Assembly: GCA_037447605.1 (NCBI GenBank)
Contig: CM074817.1
Coordinates: 1,338,126-1,402,125 of the forward strand
Direction of reading: 5' to 3'
DNA from: Zygnema circumcarinatum
Taxonomy: Eukaryota > Streptophyta > Zygnematophyceae > Zygnematales > Zygnemataceae
Length of the DNA stretch: 64,000 nucleotides
Below the pieces are notes generated by a model, which saw only the letters and a program-made list of their open reading frames with translations, ran no database searches and was not told the DNA's origin. The first letter of the stretch is position 1; each line of letters opens with the position of its first letter. Below are positions 49,801-62,420 of this stretch, piece by piece. The position numbers were made by a program, and so were the translations under genes.

Positions 49801-50186
49801 CCACTCCCACTCCCACTCCCACCCCACCCCACTCCCACCCCACTCCCACCCCACTCCCACTCCCACTCCCACCCCACTCCCACTCCCACTCCCACTCCCA
49901 CTCCCACTCCCACTCCCACTCCCACTCCCACTCCCACTCCCACTCCCACTCCCACTCCCACTCCCACTCCCACTCCCACTCCCACTCCCACTCCCACTCC
50001 CACTCCCACAGGTTTGGCTCTATGGTGAACAAGTGTGGGCATGTGCAGGCTGGAGCTTCAAATGCGCGATTTCTGGGATTTATCAACAAGCATGTTCTTC
50101 CCTCCATTGGCAAGGTTAGTCCGCCTGAAGGCCCTCAGAGTGGGAAGAATGTTAAAGACCGAATCAGCAATTCCAAGAGAGCTTCA

Positions 50187-50227
<41 letters not shown>

Positions 50228-52718
50228 TTCAGCGGTGGCATTTTTCACTTGAATCGTAGTGCCTTTGCTTTTTCAGATGTGTTATTGTTTGTGAGCTATT
50301 GTGTTTCCTTGGCAGCTATCGGAAAGCAAGAAGTTGGAACTGCTCCGGAATGTTGCAGAGTGTGCTCCGTACACGGCTCCTTCTGATGCGAGGGTTATGC
50401 TTCCCACTCTTGTAGACCTTTTGAAGGTGAGTTATTTCCATATTCTTCTACAATATGAATTTCTGTATGGAAAGACAAGGATCAGCAACATAGAGCTCAT
50501 CTCAGAAATTGTACCCATATCAGCTGAGGCATCTCGGCCGCTTTGCTTAAAACAGGGAGTAGAAGCAATGATGTTTCTGAAGTGTTAGGCCCTCCAAGAG
50601 AGGGGAGAGAGAGAGAGAGAGAGGAAGAGAGGAGCTATGTTACATATCTTATAACTTAGCTGCAGGAATATTTGCTTTTCTTTCATGTTTGTTGGGTGAA
50701 CAGAAGGATATCCCGAAGGAGAAGACAGAGGGGCTGAACTATCCTGCTATCGAATGTCTCGTTTACATCTTTCATCATCTTGCATACAAGGTTGGAAGCA
50801 GCAAGGCTTTGCGATATCTATCTTTACCAGTTTCTGCTGTCTTCCTTGAGATAATCGATTGCCCACCCTGTAGACTTATTGTAGGTCCTTTGTGTTTCAT
50901 CGGTTGCTTTGTTTGTTTGTTTGTTTGGTTGTTTGGGTTTGGCCTTCAGGTTCCAAATGCCACAAATCCCCTTTGTGGCTATAAGGCCTATACCGGTCAA
51001 CCGTCAGATCGACTCGGTGAAGATTTCAGTGCAGCAAATGAGGATTGGATGAAGAGGTGAGTTCTATGAAACTATCAGTGTTCCGTCATGCTGAAGAGAT
51101 AAAGACTGTAGCATCATTGCGATATATGATCTAAGGTCTCACTGGGGAGCTGTCTCTATGTGTTTTGATGCGCATTTGTAAGATTTGAGAGTGCAGGCTG
51201 ACAGTGTTGGAGGAGGACGTAAAGAAGAAGTTGAAGCAGCTGATGCAGGGGATGGTGGAGCACAATAAGGCAGAGAAGGGGGCGACGGATGAAGCTGCTA
51301 AAGCCGACGTTGTGAGTCCCTTATTTTTCAGCACATGGAACTCTGGTTTTGGAATGTTTGAACTGGAAAGGAAGTGACTCTTCTGGGCATTCTCTCACTC
51401 TTTTTGGCGAATGTGTCTGTAGAAGAAGGGTTCTTTTCAGATAGCAGTTAAGACCCTACACTCATTGAAAGGCTGGGGAGTGTTGCTGCTTGCAGAAAGC
51501 GAAGAAGGCTGTGGCAGCACAGCTGATGAGAAGCTGCACCAATATTGAGAAGATGGCAAAGGTATGCATTCTGGGTTGCAAGCACTACAGATTGCAGGTG
51601 TACTTGATGGTATTGGTGATCTATGGTCATGGAAAAAGTTTCGTCAGAAGATCTTTAAACTGAACTTAGTGGAGAAACCTATCCGAAAATTGGCACTTGA
51701 GAGTGTCTTTCCTTGCAATGCACATTGTGGACCCTTTCTCAAGAGAATTTGGAGTATTTGAAAGAATTGATGTCACCCAGTATACAAAGGATGATTGAGC
51801 TGCCACATCCGTGTAGATGTATTTTTGTATTTCAGTTTGAATTGCGTTCTTAAGGCTTGCGTCAGGTAGCACATGCCCCTCCATGGACATGAACAGTGAA
51901 ACTTTTTGGACTTCAGGTTCTCCATGCGAAGATTCCGTCGTTTATGAGCGGAACGACGGCTCCGATTCTTTCATGGAAACCCGAAAGCAACAACAAGGCA
52001 GCCCCCAAAGCGGCGAATTTGACCTCTCCTCCTGTTGCAGGGTATGCACAGCTCAGACCTATTACTGACTCCGCCCAGGACGAGCAAAAAACCAAGAGAG
52101 CACTGCATTCATTCATTCATTCATTCATCCATATTCAATAAGTATAGCAACTTAATCTAACATTGAATCGTGCTTTTGTTTGTTTCCTATTGGTACTGAT
52201 AGAAACCCGTCTCAGCAAAAAATGTTCCAAGTTATTCACCTGTTTCTTTATGTTTGCCAAAACCAGCTTATAACCTGTCTCTTGTGTTCTTTTGCTGCAA
52301 TGGATTCCATTCTTTGCCTCGAGTTTTTCATGAACTCTTCCATGTCGATGAACCACACCCCTCTTCCACGATTAACTTTGACTGGTCGCACTGCCACTTC
52401 CAGAATACGGTGAACTCGATTGTTCCCTTTGCTTTGTTTGACTTTGGTTGTCTCATTCAACCCCTCCTCCTGTTGCTCAGGGTGAAGCGGCCGAACCCAA
52501 CTGCAACCAACGGAGCGGGAGGAGAGGGAGCTGCTGCCAAGAGGGCGCGCCCCCCAGGGCAGCTCGCCAGTAGAGCTTTGCAGGGCCTCTCCGGGCAGCA
52601 ACAGCAGCAGCAGCAGCAGCAGCAGGCACCTCCTCGTATGGGGCAGGCGGGGGGCACTTCAAACCTTAGAGGGGGGCTCGCAGGGCGGAGGCGGCCATGG
52701 CAGCAGAGAAGAAAGTAG
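46875..52718 (+). CDS. API5: Apoptosis inhibitor 5 (API5/AAC-11) homologue
   Basis: Exons: 46875-46949, 47103-47264, 47620-47719, 47825-47890, ~48011-48159, 48295-48366, 48504-48653, 49248-49313, 50049-50114, 50316-50426, 50704-50790, 50950-51056, 51197-51311, 51496-51561, 51917-52041, 52481-52718. They close to 584 residues. API5 is a HEAT/ARM-repeat nuclear scaffold that suppresses cell death in animals; in rice a homologue is needed for tapetal cell death. Family blocks are continuous: [97 protein letters not shown] and [17 protein letters not shown]. The C-terminal exon has [10 protein letters not shown] (likely nuclear signal), ten consecutive Gln encoded mainly by CAG, and a Gly/Arg-rich end. 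The acceptor at 48010 is the least certain. Intron 8 contains a ~490-bp CCCACT repeat. Confidence 0.93.
49520..50009 (+). repeat. CCCACT hexamer array in API5 intron 8
   Basis: About 490 bp of CCCACT and CCCCAC/CCCT variants; the last 120 bp are nearly pure CCCACT. The array ends in CCCACAG, a sequence that looks like an acceptor. Using it would put the next exon out of frame, so the true acceptor is at 50047-50048. The complementary strand is G-rich (AGTGGG) and could fold into G-quadruplexes. The long Pro-Thr and Val-Gly frames here are artefacts. Confidence 0.95.
50192..50223 (+). repeat. GA dinucleotide repeat in an API5 intron
   Basis: About 16 GA units follow the exon ending at 50114. 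A shorter (GA)n lies at about 50604-50622 in the next intron. Confidence 0.9.
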
Positions 52719-54658
52719 GAATTAGGGTTAGGTTCCCCCTCTCCCCTTAGTCTCCAGCCGCAGTTTTGAGTCCGGTTCTTGGGTACGTAGTGGTGTGGTC
52801 ATCAACACTAGCGCGAGCGTGAAAGGCATTTGCTCTCTGCAAGCAGGTTGAAGCCTTTAGCTGAGATTCCGCAAGCATGGGGATCAGTTCCACCCTGTAA
52901 GCAGAACAGGATCTCGCGAATGCACGTTTCTTTGTTGCTGTTTGAAAGGGCTTGGCAGCCATTAGTAGCAGAGGTAAATGACATGCGAGCAGCGTTTCCG
53001 GCATGTGCACATCTTCGGCCACAAGTTGAGAACGAAGTGGGTTCAGGGTCTAAATGGTGTTCGCGTCTGCCTTTATGCCTCCTTGCTTCTTACTGGTGAA
53101 AGGGTGAGATTAATTTACACGCTACAACAGGCGACTGCCCGCTCCAAATTCCCTACAAGCTCAGTCCGACCAACAGAGCTCATGTTGTATCGGCACGTTG
53201 AATCCACACGCCGCATTTGGACTTGCGCTTATGTAGGACTGAACGACCGCTTAGACCGTCTTAGAGAAGTTGGGGAACACAAAAACACAAAGATACACGC
53301 AGGATACCCAAAATGAATCTACTTTTGGTGAAGTCGTGCGCTTTTGCGGACATCACCCTTTCGTGGAGAAGAAGCAGAGAATTCACGAAAACAAACAAAT
53401 GGCCAGGACCTTAGAAAACAGCCGTGTACAAGGCAGAATATCCACACATGTAATTACACAATGTCCAAATGAGGATGTCCTGTCTGTCAGCCTGTCTATC
53501 TGTCTGTCTATCTGTCTGATCAAATTGGTTTGCCTGAAATGGCTAATGAAACGCATGGCATTGCACGCAAAAAAGTTATTTTTAAACTCTAGTATTATCC
53601 ACAGAATCTCTCTCTCTCTGTCTCCTGCTCTCTATCTATCTATCTCTCTCTCTCTCGAACTCTGCATTATTATCACATTTCTGAGTTGGAGTACAGGACT
53701 AAACCATCCTCCTAGGACACCCGCCACCGGGCTACAGATCACTGCACAACCCTCTTATGACGAGCCTTTATGCAGTTCGTACAGCTATAAGTTTTGAGGG
53801 ACTATCTGAACTCAGCTTCGTTATTTACACATACCTTCAGCAGAGCTTTCCTCACCTCCTCGACTAACCAACCTAAAAAGCGTAAACGGATCTTCTTCCT
53901 CTTACCACAGTTAAGGCAGAGCACAAATGCCGGATATACGACAAGGACTCCCCAGACTTTGACCATTGGAAGTAGAGCGAGGACGTCTTATGTACCATTG
54001 ACAATCTTGAGGCAAACTTTTCCCCCCTAGAAATCAGCCACAGGTTCCAATTCCCTTACTCGAAGGAGCATTTTTCTGGACCACAGAAACAGCGGGGCTG
54101 GGATTCAGCTGCAGCAATGGGGAAAACAACATCGACAGCAAAGCTAGAATTTCTAATAGCAAGAAGACGAGCTTGAAATCCTTGGAAATTTGATCACCAA
54201 TACCACCTCTTAACAAGCGCTCCCTCAACCTTTTAGAATGAGCTCCCCTTCGAAAAAACTTAGTTAATAGGGAGAGACCTCCTGCCTTTCATAGCTCCAT
54301 AATCCTCCTCATAACTCAGCGACCGCCTGGGAAAACAGCAAACCTCAGCAATTTCAGCATACACACTTTTACTTTCTCATTTTTTGTCCACTTTTTTCCT
54401 CCTCCTGGGGCTGAAAAAGGCCAGTGGCCTTTCAAATTCTCAACCACAGCCACCCTGCTTCCGAACAAAAAGACAGTCACACTCACAACCAAAACAGCTG
54501 ATACGAACAAGAGCAGAGTGCTGAAGGGTCTGCCGATAGGAGGCCTCTAGATTAGGGCTGCAAAGTAGTCACAGCTTTTCAAAACAAGCATAGATTCCCG
54601 ATCCCCTTTTTCCTTATAGCTGTCTCAGAACTTTGCTTTCACATTAGAAAGGGGGGTC
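52719..54658. other. Spacer between convergent genes, no gene recognised
   Basis: The 3' ends of API5 (plus) and the Agenet gene (minus) face this region. It holds short CTGT/CTAT repeats (about 53480-53518) and CT repeats (53608-53657). Open frames of 60-175 codons are present on both strands but show no family features. An extra 3' exon of the Agenet gene cannot be excluded, because a good donor (GAAG/GTGAGA) lies just before its stop. Confidence 0.45.
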
Positions 54659-57600
54659 TCACCCTCCCCTCTCACCTTCATCCTTGTAGTCCAGCGTTTC
54701 ACCCTCTTGGGCTTCCTTGCAGACCTCCTCTGCGGTACACTTTGAGCTTCGATCCTCACTGCCTCGCCTTCGGCTAAATGACGGCAATACCACATCCTCA
54801 TCTTTGTCGTCATCCTCATTTTCATCATCATCATCGCCCTTACCTTCACCATCTCCCTCGTCCTCTTTCTCAGAGTCATCATCTCTCATGTCTCCATCAA
54901 TCTCCTCAGCCGTCCATTTCGGGTCCTCTGCATCCTTCACATCACATTGCTCGTCGTCGTCTTCGATTTCTACCTCCCCTCCCTCCATGCCTCCTTCCTT
55001 CCTTACACCTGTCTCCTCCAATTCTTCACGATTCTTTTTTAATTCCATCGTCTCCTTTATCCCATCACTCTTGCTTCTCCTTTGTCTCTTACTGCCCCTT
55101 CTCCCGTCGTCCTCCTCAGGCTCCTCAAGGGCTCTTGACTCTTTTCTGCTGTCCATTATCTGCGAATCCATCGCTGCATGGACAGTGTTAAATAATTGCC
55201 CCACATTAGTACATCCGCAAAACAGGTTTATCCTGCCACTAATCCACCTGTGTTAACCATTTCTCTAACGGTTTTTAACCACTGGCCCCAAACAAGGGGT
55301 TGCAAGGGGCTGTATCTCTCTCCATTCCCACTGACATTTCCTTCTCTTCTTGCCGCCTCTCTCCCTCCGCCCCCTTAGGTGGTAATAGACAAGCAACATA
55401 CAAACAACCCCAGAACATGTTAACTTGTGGTTGGCTAACGCAAGAAGATAGGAAGACACAGGAAAAAGTAACTTCCTGAGATCAACTCTCCGTCTCTCTA
55501 CCACTTCAGGAATCCACTCGTGTAAATTCCCCCAGAGACTGGCCCTCAAATTGCAAGACAATATCCACGACTGCCACATCTATGTCAATTTTCATGAGCA
55601 CCCACAGCTCAAATGCGATGACTAACTGAACAAGTTCGCACCTGAGGTTGTCACCATTTCCCCTCTGCATCTCGGCCTTCGACTCATTTCACTCCTTAGT
55701 CTTGCACTACCATTGGATCGGCTTCTCAACTGCATACACAGCCACCAACAAGAATATTTCATTATGACTCGCTCATCATTGATTGGCACACATCCCAAAG
55801 TATGGCACACTTAAAGGACAGTACTCAGAACCGAATACTGAACAAAAGAGATATTTGAAGCCGAAAAATTGCAGCTTACCTTTCCACAAGTCATTGACAT
55901 GGTAATGAAGATAAGACACACGAGCAAACTAGGCTAAAGCGTCCCTTATCTAACCAGACTATCTGGGAGGGGGCGCACTACGGTATAGATAGGGGAACAT
56001 TAAATGGTCCTTGCCATAAGGCAGAAGCTGAGAGTACCAATTGCAGTTCACTAGCAGAGATGTCTGAAGCCTCTTTGTCGGAAACATTAATATCATTGCC
56101 AGGTTGCAAAGCAGCACTGGTAGAGTAAGGAATGCTTTGTTACTAGTTCCTTTTTAAGAAACTGCAACTCTTAATGCCATTATGGTACTTTTTGCGGCAG
56201 CTGATGTCCAAAAAGAAGGCGACGCGTACCCTATAATTCGCTGCACTCCAAGGGACCCACTGATCGCCGAGAAGAAAAAGGGAGCAGCGCAAATTCTGAA
56301 ACTCCACTACGTGTGTATCCCTTTCACCTAAAAAGGGAAGGAAGGAAAAATACAAGCGAAGCTGTCAAAACATGAACCCTTCCTTCTCACAAACTGGCAA
56401 TGAAAGATAGGGAGATAGGGGTCAGGAGAGGCAAGGGAAGTGGTCATAGAGAAAGCGAGACGGGTAAGGGAGCGAGACATGGACTAGAGGAAATGGGTGA
56501 TAGATAACAGACGACAAGTAGAACAGGTGCAGAAAGATAACAGGCAAGTCGCAGATAAACAATTGCTTTTGCTGAAAAAGGCTCAAGAATAGGAGAGTCT
56601 GAAGGGCTCACCAGGGAAAAAGACTGTAGCTTTGTGCGTGTCAATGTGGGTTTCTTGCACAATTCCTTCCCACCATCTGACCCCACAAAGTAACAGCCAC
56701 CATAACACCTCCCTCTAACGAAATGAGCGTGCAAACAACCTTATCTCCTCTCCTATTCCTCAAAATCTAACATACGTTTACTCATCTACACAGATCAAAA
56801 GCAGCTGACCTCACTTACCCGTCATCAATCCAAGCATCGACATGGTCCCCTTCTTTCCAAGAAACAGAAGGGGCTCCTCCTCGCCTTCTCTTACGGCCCG
56901 TTTCTGTTATCTCCTCATGCTTTCGTCCTGGTCTGATGAACTGCTGCTTCTCTGAGTTCATTACTTCGGCATCGATTTTAAGAGATGTCCATTCTTCCAA
57001 TGGCTGCATGCCTGTTCACCCAATGAAACAAAAAAAAGTGTTCACCACATATCAGATTTTCCCATATATGTGTCCAAAACGTACACAGTTTTAATTGTTT
57101 CACAGGTATCATGCTCCCTGACATACGCAGTTGTGTCAAAGACCACAGAAAGCTCACTCTTGATAAACTCTTTACTCGGTGGCTACCTCATAGTAAACAA
57201 CTGTATTCGAGCAATCTTCTCAACGTAATGATGAGACAAATATAAGAGAAAGGACAGGCAGGCCAAGTAAAGTGATAAGCATGTAATTTGAAATAATGAA
57301 AGACGGCAAACCACACAAAAATCAGCTGAGATGGAAACAACTTTGAAGGAAAATGACTGAATTTTTATTCCTTGTAAAGGAAAAGCTGGTATGTGCAACT
57401 TGACTTTACGAGAACATAAGCTGCAGCTTGACAGGAGGGCATCTCACTTGATGCAAAACATGAAGAGTACTGAAATCGTCAGCATTTTTCACGGGCAAGC
57501 AGCATCAATATCACAGTACCCTTCTTGGCATGGGGATCTTACCTTTGTCGTCTAGCAGCTCATCGAATCTGACAAGAGCCTTATCATTAGAGATTTCCAA

Positions 57601-60600
57601 AATTTCAGCTGTAAACCATCCGCCACAAAAGCCTGCCTCATTGGAACAGACCTGTGAAAATCAAACAACACCTATTACTAGTGTAAGCATCCACCTATGA
57701 TAAAGAAGTTTCCAGGCAAGAAGTCCGGAGCTTTGATTGTTAACTATGTACAATCATGCAGTCCTTATGTAATATGAAGCCAAGGCTAAATGCATTTACA
57801 CAGGGATGAAGCATTCGCACCAATGGAGCCATAAGAAGCCTCTCTGAAAAAGGTAACCAAGCTTCAGGACGCCATACTCAAAGAAAAATTACGAGAGTGC
57901 AGAAGGTACAGAAAAAAAATCCCATAGAACCTCCCAAAGTCCCTGCCATATAATGTTCTGGTCCTGTAGACTTTTTCTCTCAAAGATTTTGAAGAAGCCA
58001 CAAATGCACCTTGTCTCCATAGTCCAAACTCACTCCTAAGGTGTAAGGCATTGACCCTTTTTTGCTTCTTCTGTTGTATGTACATATCGCATGTTTCTCT
58101 TCTAGCATTTCAAGGGTTACCGTATACAACGTTCTTCATTATCCAATCAGAGACGCTGCATGTGACATTGGACACGTACAACCAGGTTGCTATCAAAACC
58201 GGACCTCCTTACCCTCCACAAGCACCCCTCCCCCTTTCCACCTTTTCCTCCACTGTTCTCACCTCGACAGCATCACCAACCGCAAAAGACGCTCCTGCTG
58301 TATGAGCCACTTGTGCTTTGGGCGTACTGGCAGGTCGTGTTGCTGCCTTCATCTTCACGTCAAGTGAGTTCCTTTTATATACTGGCCGTTTGAAGGCCTC
58401 TATGTATGTCTGTGCTGCAGGCAATGCAAGAACCCAAGTTGCTCCTACCTGCAACTGCTCCGACGTGTGTTTAATTCCCGGTTCACATGCATGAACCATC
58501 GACTTTCTAGACTCTCCACCTTGTCTAAATGACCTGATTTTCCCACGGCTGTCCTTCTGAAGCAATGCCAAGGCTCTATCTTTAGCTGCAAAAGCGACCC
58601 CTACAGCTGCATTTGCAGCAGCTTGACATGCCATTGCCACTTGAATAGCGGTAATGGCTTCTGCGGCTGCGGCCACACCTGCTTCAACTCCTGCCATTTC
58701 GCACTTCCCTAGCTCGCCTCTCAAGTTTTCAATCTCCACATGAGCTTTAGATAAAGCAGCATACGAGGCAGCATTCCCTTTTTGGGCCTCTACTGCCGCT
58801 TCCCTGACAGCCTCTGCCCAGCTAGGGACGTTTTGGAATTCACCTTTTTGGGAAGAACCCTCAGTACCCTGATTTGCGGCTTTCTGAGCTACAGGATTAA
58901 AAGCCACTACTGAGCTTTCAGCAGCTTGCATAGCTGCCTGGGCTGCTCTAAGTGCAGCAGTAGGATTCCCAGTGTCCTTGGTTAAGAATTCTGTGGCGGC
59001 TGCTTTCGCTCTGACGCTATTAGGCGTGCTGATGAGCAGATTTCCCAACATGAGAGGATCTACAGATCTCAAGTCTTCAGCCGGAATGGAGGCAGAAGGG
59101 GAAGTCTGCACTCTAGAATTTCCGAACTTGGAGTTTCGGTTTCTTCGTCCGGGAGGCATGTCGTCAGAAAACGTGCACGAGTAAGGAAACGTGGAATGAT
59201 GCTGACTTGTCTCAGCAGGCCCATTCTGTGACTTGCCCCCCCGTCTTCTTACCCTTCCATTCTCCTTCGGGACGTTAACACTGCCCCTACCCCTACCCCT
59301 GCCCCTGCCCCTGCCCCTGCCTCTGCCTGTACCCATATTCCTGCCCCTCCCACTTAATTTTCTACTGCCTGTATCAGACTCTGAGGGATCCATCGACTGT
59401 CCTATTCCTGCTGCGATATCAAAGGATAATTCTGTACGTCTCCCTCGATGATGAGAGTGAGAGCCTATCGCTTCAGAGATTGGAGATTCTGTTGACGAAT
59501 GATGGGGGCCGAATTCACAAGTTGACAACGGATATGTAGGAGTTCCTCCATTAACTAAAGGAGAGGCCAAGCCTCCAGTTGGCCGAGGCAACTGATGAGG
59601 TATCGCTGAAACTGAAGATTGGAGTAGAAACATTGACTGCACCTGTGGTGAGAGTCTCTCTGGAGGCCATTGAGAACACGAATCCGGAACAACTGTTGGA
59701 GCTTCTGGTGACAATGGGAGTTGATTAGCAGTTTCATTTGCCTCTTGTACAGCTTTCCAGGCAGCTTGCAACTGCGTCCAATGCTCAATGTCGACTGACG
59801 ATAATCCTGCGCCCATAGCATTGCATGAGGACAGCATTACAATCTGCGGAAAAACGCTTGCTCTCAGAAGCTCTCTTTGACATGAGGCTGCAAGTGAAAA
59901 TTGAAGTTGAAAAATCAGAAAAGCACGTAAGTATGAAGTGACACCTCAACAAAATTCTTAACTTGCCTTAAGAGGATCTAAGGCATAGCTCAGATTGAAA
60001 ACATTGGCAAACGTTTGGTGAACTTGACATGGCGGGCAATAAAGCCAGTTGAACAAGGAAAGACATGAAATGGCATGAAATTAAACGAACCTTACTCAAT
60101 ATACCATTTCACACTAATCACATGCTTCAACGATCCAGAACCTCTCTTTGCTCTCGTCTGGGTTTGGTGAAGTATAGTAACGAACCTTCCAATAATGATC
60201 CAGTTTACTTCATTTACCACTGAGGAAAGGTGAAAGATAAAAGCTTTCCTAAACACACATTGAAGCTTAAGTATGGTGCCCTTGTACATCATGATTTCCC
60301 AAAATATACCTTGAGGATAGCCGGCAAACGCGATAGCCTTCAATTCAGGTTCAAGAGGCTCCCTTCGACTGCCGGAGAAAAAAAACAGCAATGCTATGTA
60401 TTTTTCAGATAACACGTTAAGATCTATTCCCTATCATACTGAGAGTTAACCAGGAAGGACTGTCTCAGAGTTATTTCAAGCCGTACGATAGCCAAGCAAC
60501 CGGTGCTTTACCGACTTTATAGCATAGATTATGAATATGATATACGACCTGGAAGTTTGTTTAGCAATACAATGAATATAAGCTCGTAAGTTTCTTTTAC

Positions 60601-61518
60601 AGTTATCGTAGTTCTAGCACAAAGTATGTTAGCTCTGTATCAAGAGCCAAAAAAAAAAAAATCATCCTTGCATTTCTGCAAAGCAAGAGTCGATTCTTTT
60701 TTAGAGGAGATTGGAGTATAAGACATATTTCTGAATTATGATCCGAGCCCTTGCTAGCAGCTACCTTGTGCTGGATGCTGAGAAAGAGCCTAAAAAAACC
60801 TACGCAAATTCCGATTTCAAAATTTCCATGTACTAGAAAATAATCACCTTTTCGTTTCCACTGTTTTAAGGCCCTGGTTCTTGCAGCACGCTACGCACCT
60901 CACTTTGAAAATTTGCACCATTCCAATAACATCTGATCAAGGGCTACAGTTAACGGTATTTATAAATTTCTAATTCTCCAAATATAAACTTTTCATGCTT
61001 GTCAAGACTCTTCTTCAAAAGCATTCTCCTGCTTTTGCACTTCGTAAACCTTGTTAATGATGTTTTTCCTTTGGTTACTCTTTAGAGAAAGTTTCTCCGC
61101 TATTCCTCTGACCATTTGTGCTGCTATCAGATGGAAACTGCAAAGCATTTGATAAAAGGTACTCACATGATTCTGCCGTAAGTGAATATGTGTGCCTCAA
61201 TCTGTGCCAGCTGCATATCAATCAGAACAGGATCCCCCACGAGGTAACTTGGTGGCGGTCTTGGAAGCTGCACCCTGAGAGATTGATCAACCGCAGTTCG
61301 GCTCTCAGGAGCTTCATCGTCTAATAGTGATATTATCCGCTCGTCGCTGCCCTGTAACAATACGAATTCTCCTGCAACTTTACACTTCACATTGTTCTGA
61401 ACAGAATTGGAAGAAATCTTCTCAGACACCTTTTCCAGGGGAGGGATTGAGTTTGCTTGAAAAGAAATTGAAGTATTTCTGGCCTCCATTAGACATGAGC
61501 TTTCAGGTTCACAATCCC
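54659..61518 (-). CDS. Agenet-domain protein, G2484-1-like (5' end unresolved)
   Basis: Recognised exons on the minus strand: 61518-61167, ~60368-60309, 59806-58263, 57651-57543, 57011-56819, 56676-56612, 56327-56230, 55729-55642, 55173-54659. They join in phase to about 1006 residues. The early part has LAQIEAHIFTYGR, as in plant G2484-1 proteins. A large exon follows with an RGRGRGRG run (about 59279-59320) and an Ala-rich coiled region typical of the family (AAEAITAIQVAMACQAAANA). FAVGDAVEV, then EAGFCGGWFTAEI, VRFDELLDD, WKEGDHVDAWIDDGWWEGIV, THKATVFFPG and LRCSLFLLGDQWVPW form paired Agenet (Tudor-like) modules. Such modules usually bind modified histones, which suggests a chromatin role. 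The last exon is extremely acidic (runs of Asp/Glu) after an Arg/Lys segment. At least one further 5' exon is needed, because the exon at 61518 opens in phase 1. Confidence 0.82.
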
Positions 61519-62420
61519 CTGCGGCATAACAAGGAGCTGTGTGTGAGAACATAGCCATATGCCAAAATCCATTTATCGAATCAGCCAGAAAGGAGCTATA
61601 AACTTTCGAAGCCAACTATTAGCTTGATTGCATGTTGGAATGCATCGCATCAGTGAGGGATGGATCATCCCTCCCCCCCTTCCTCTATAGTACAATCGAC
61701 GATTCTATATACGACCATATTTTTATTCAGGGTTGAGAGATGGGCATACAGTATGTCTTCCATCATGCCCGTCTTTCGACGGAAAAAAATAAACTTAAAA
61801 GCCCTCTATAAGCCAAGACAAAAGAACGAGGGGAGTGGAAGCACAGATGTAACGAATAGCCGCACAACAACACGCAAGCCTTTCGTCCTTATTCAGTTCC
61901 TTCTTATTATAGTTCTACAACAGAAGTGTGCATATTTTCCAAGCGAATGCTTGCCTTGTCCATTCACTGATCTCTGAAGAACACTGGAGCTGCCTGTCAG
62001 CCATCAGAACTACTGTGATCGTATAATTCTTCCGAAGCGCAGGAAGGCTGAACTCTAATTTTGCAGCATGGCTTGGCAAGTGTCGACTTTTTACCATGCT
62101 GCACTCCGGAACACGAGATTAAGTATAGATCCACTCGAACTGTCGGAAGTCAACTAAACAAAAAAACTGAAACCACGAGCAACAATACCGTACAGCTACA
62201 TGTACCACTGTGTAGCCGTAACCGGCTAATTAAACTGCTACATGTAACACAGCTGAGCGAGAGCATGGTGATTAGTTAGTTAGTCATCTCTTTGATTATC
62301 CATTCTATATGACCCAGCTTGGGATTCCTTCCGGGGAGCAGTATAGGGATGGATTCGTTACGACTACATAATATATATTATATTATACAACTGTGACGAC
62401 TAGATAACATGGGCGCAAAC
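61519..62420. other. Presumed 5' part of the Agenet gene and spacer
   Basis: The missing first exon or exons of the minus-strand Agenet gene should lie here or beyond. I could not identify them by similarity. The frame of the 61518 exon stays open up to an ATG at 61615, which is an alternative start without an extra exon. Confidence 0.4.

Noticed and set aside
50012-50048. Alternative acceptor CCCACAG right after the CCCACT array
   Set aside because: It would add 37 bases, shift the frame and destroy the conserved [14 protein letters not shown] segment.
49384-50113. Open frames of Pro-Thr, Val-Gly or Trp-Glu repeats
   Set aside because: They are translations of the CCCACT intron array; API5 exons 8 and 9 join in phase across it.
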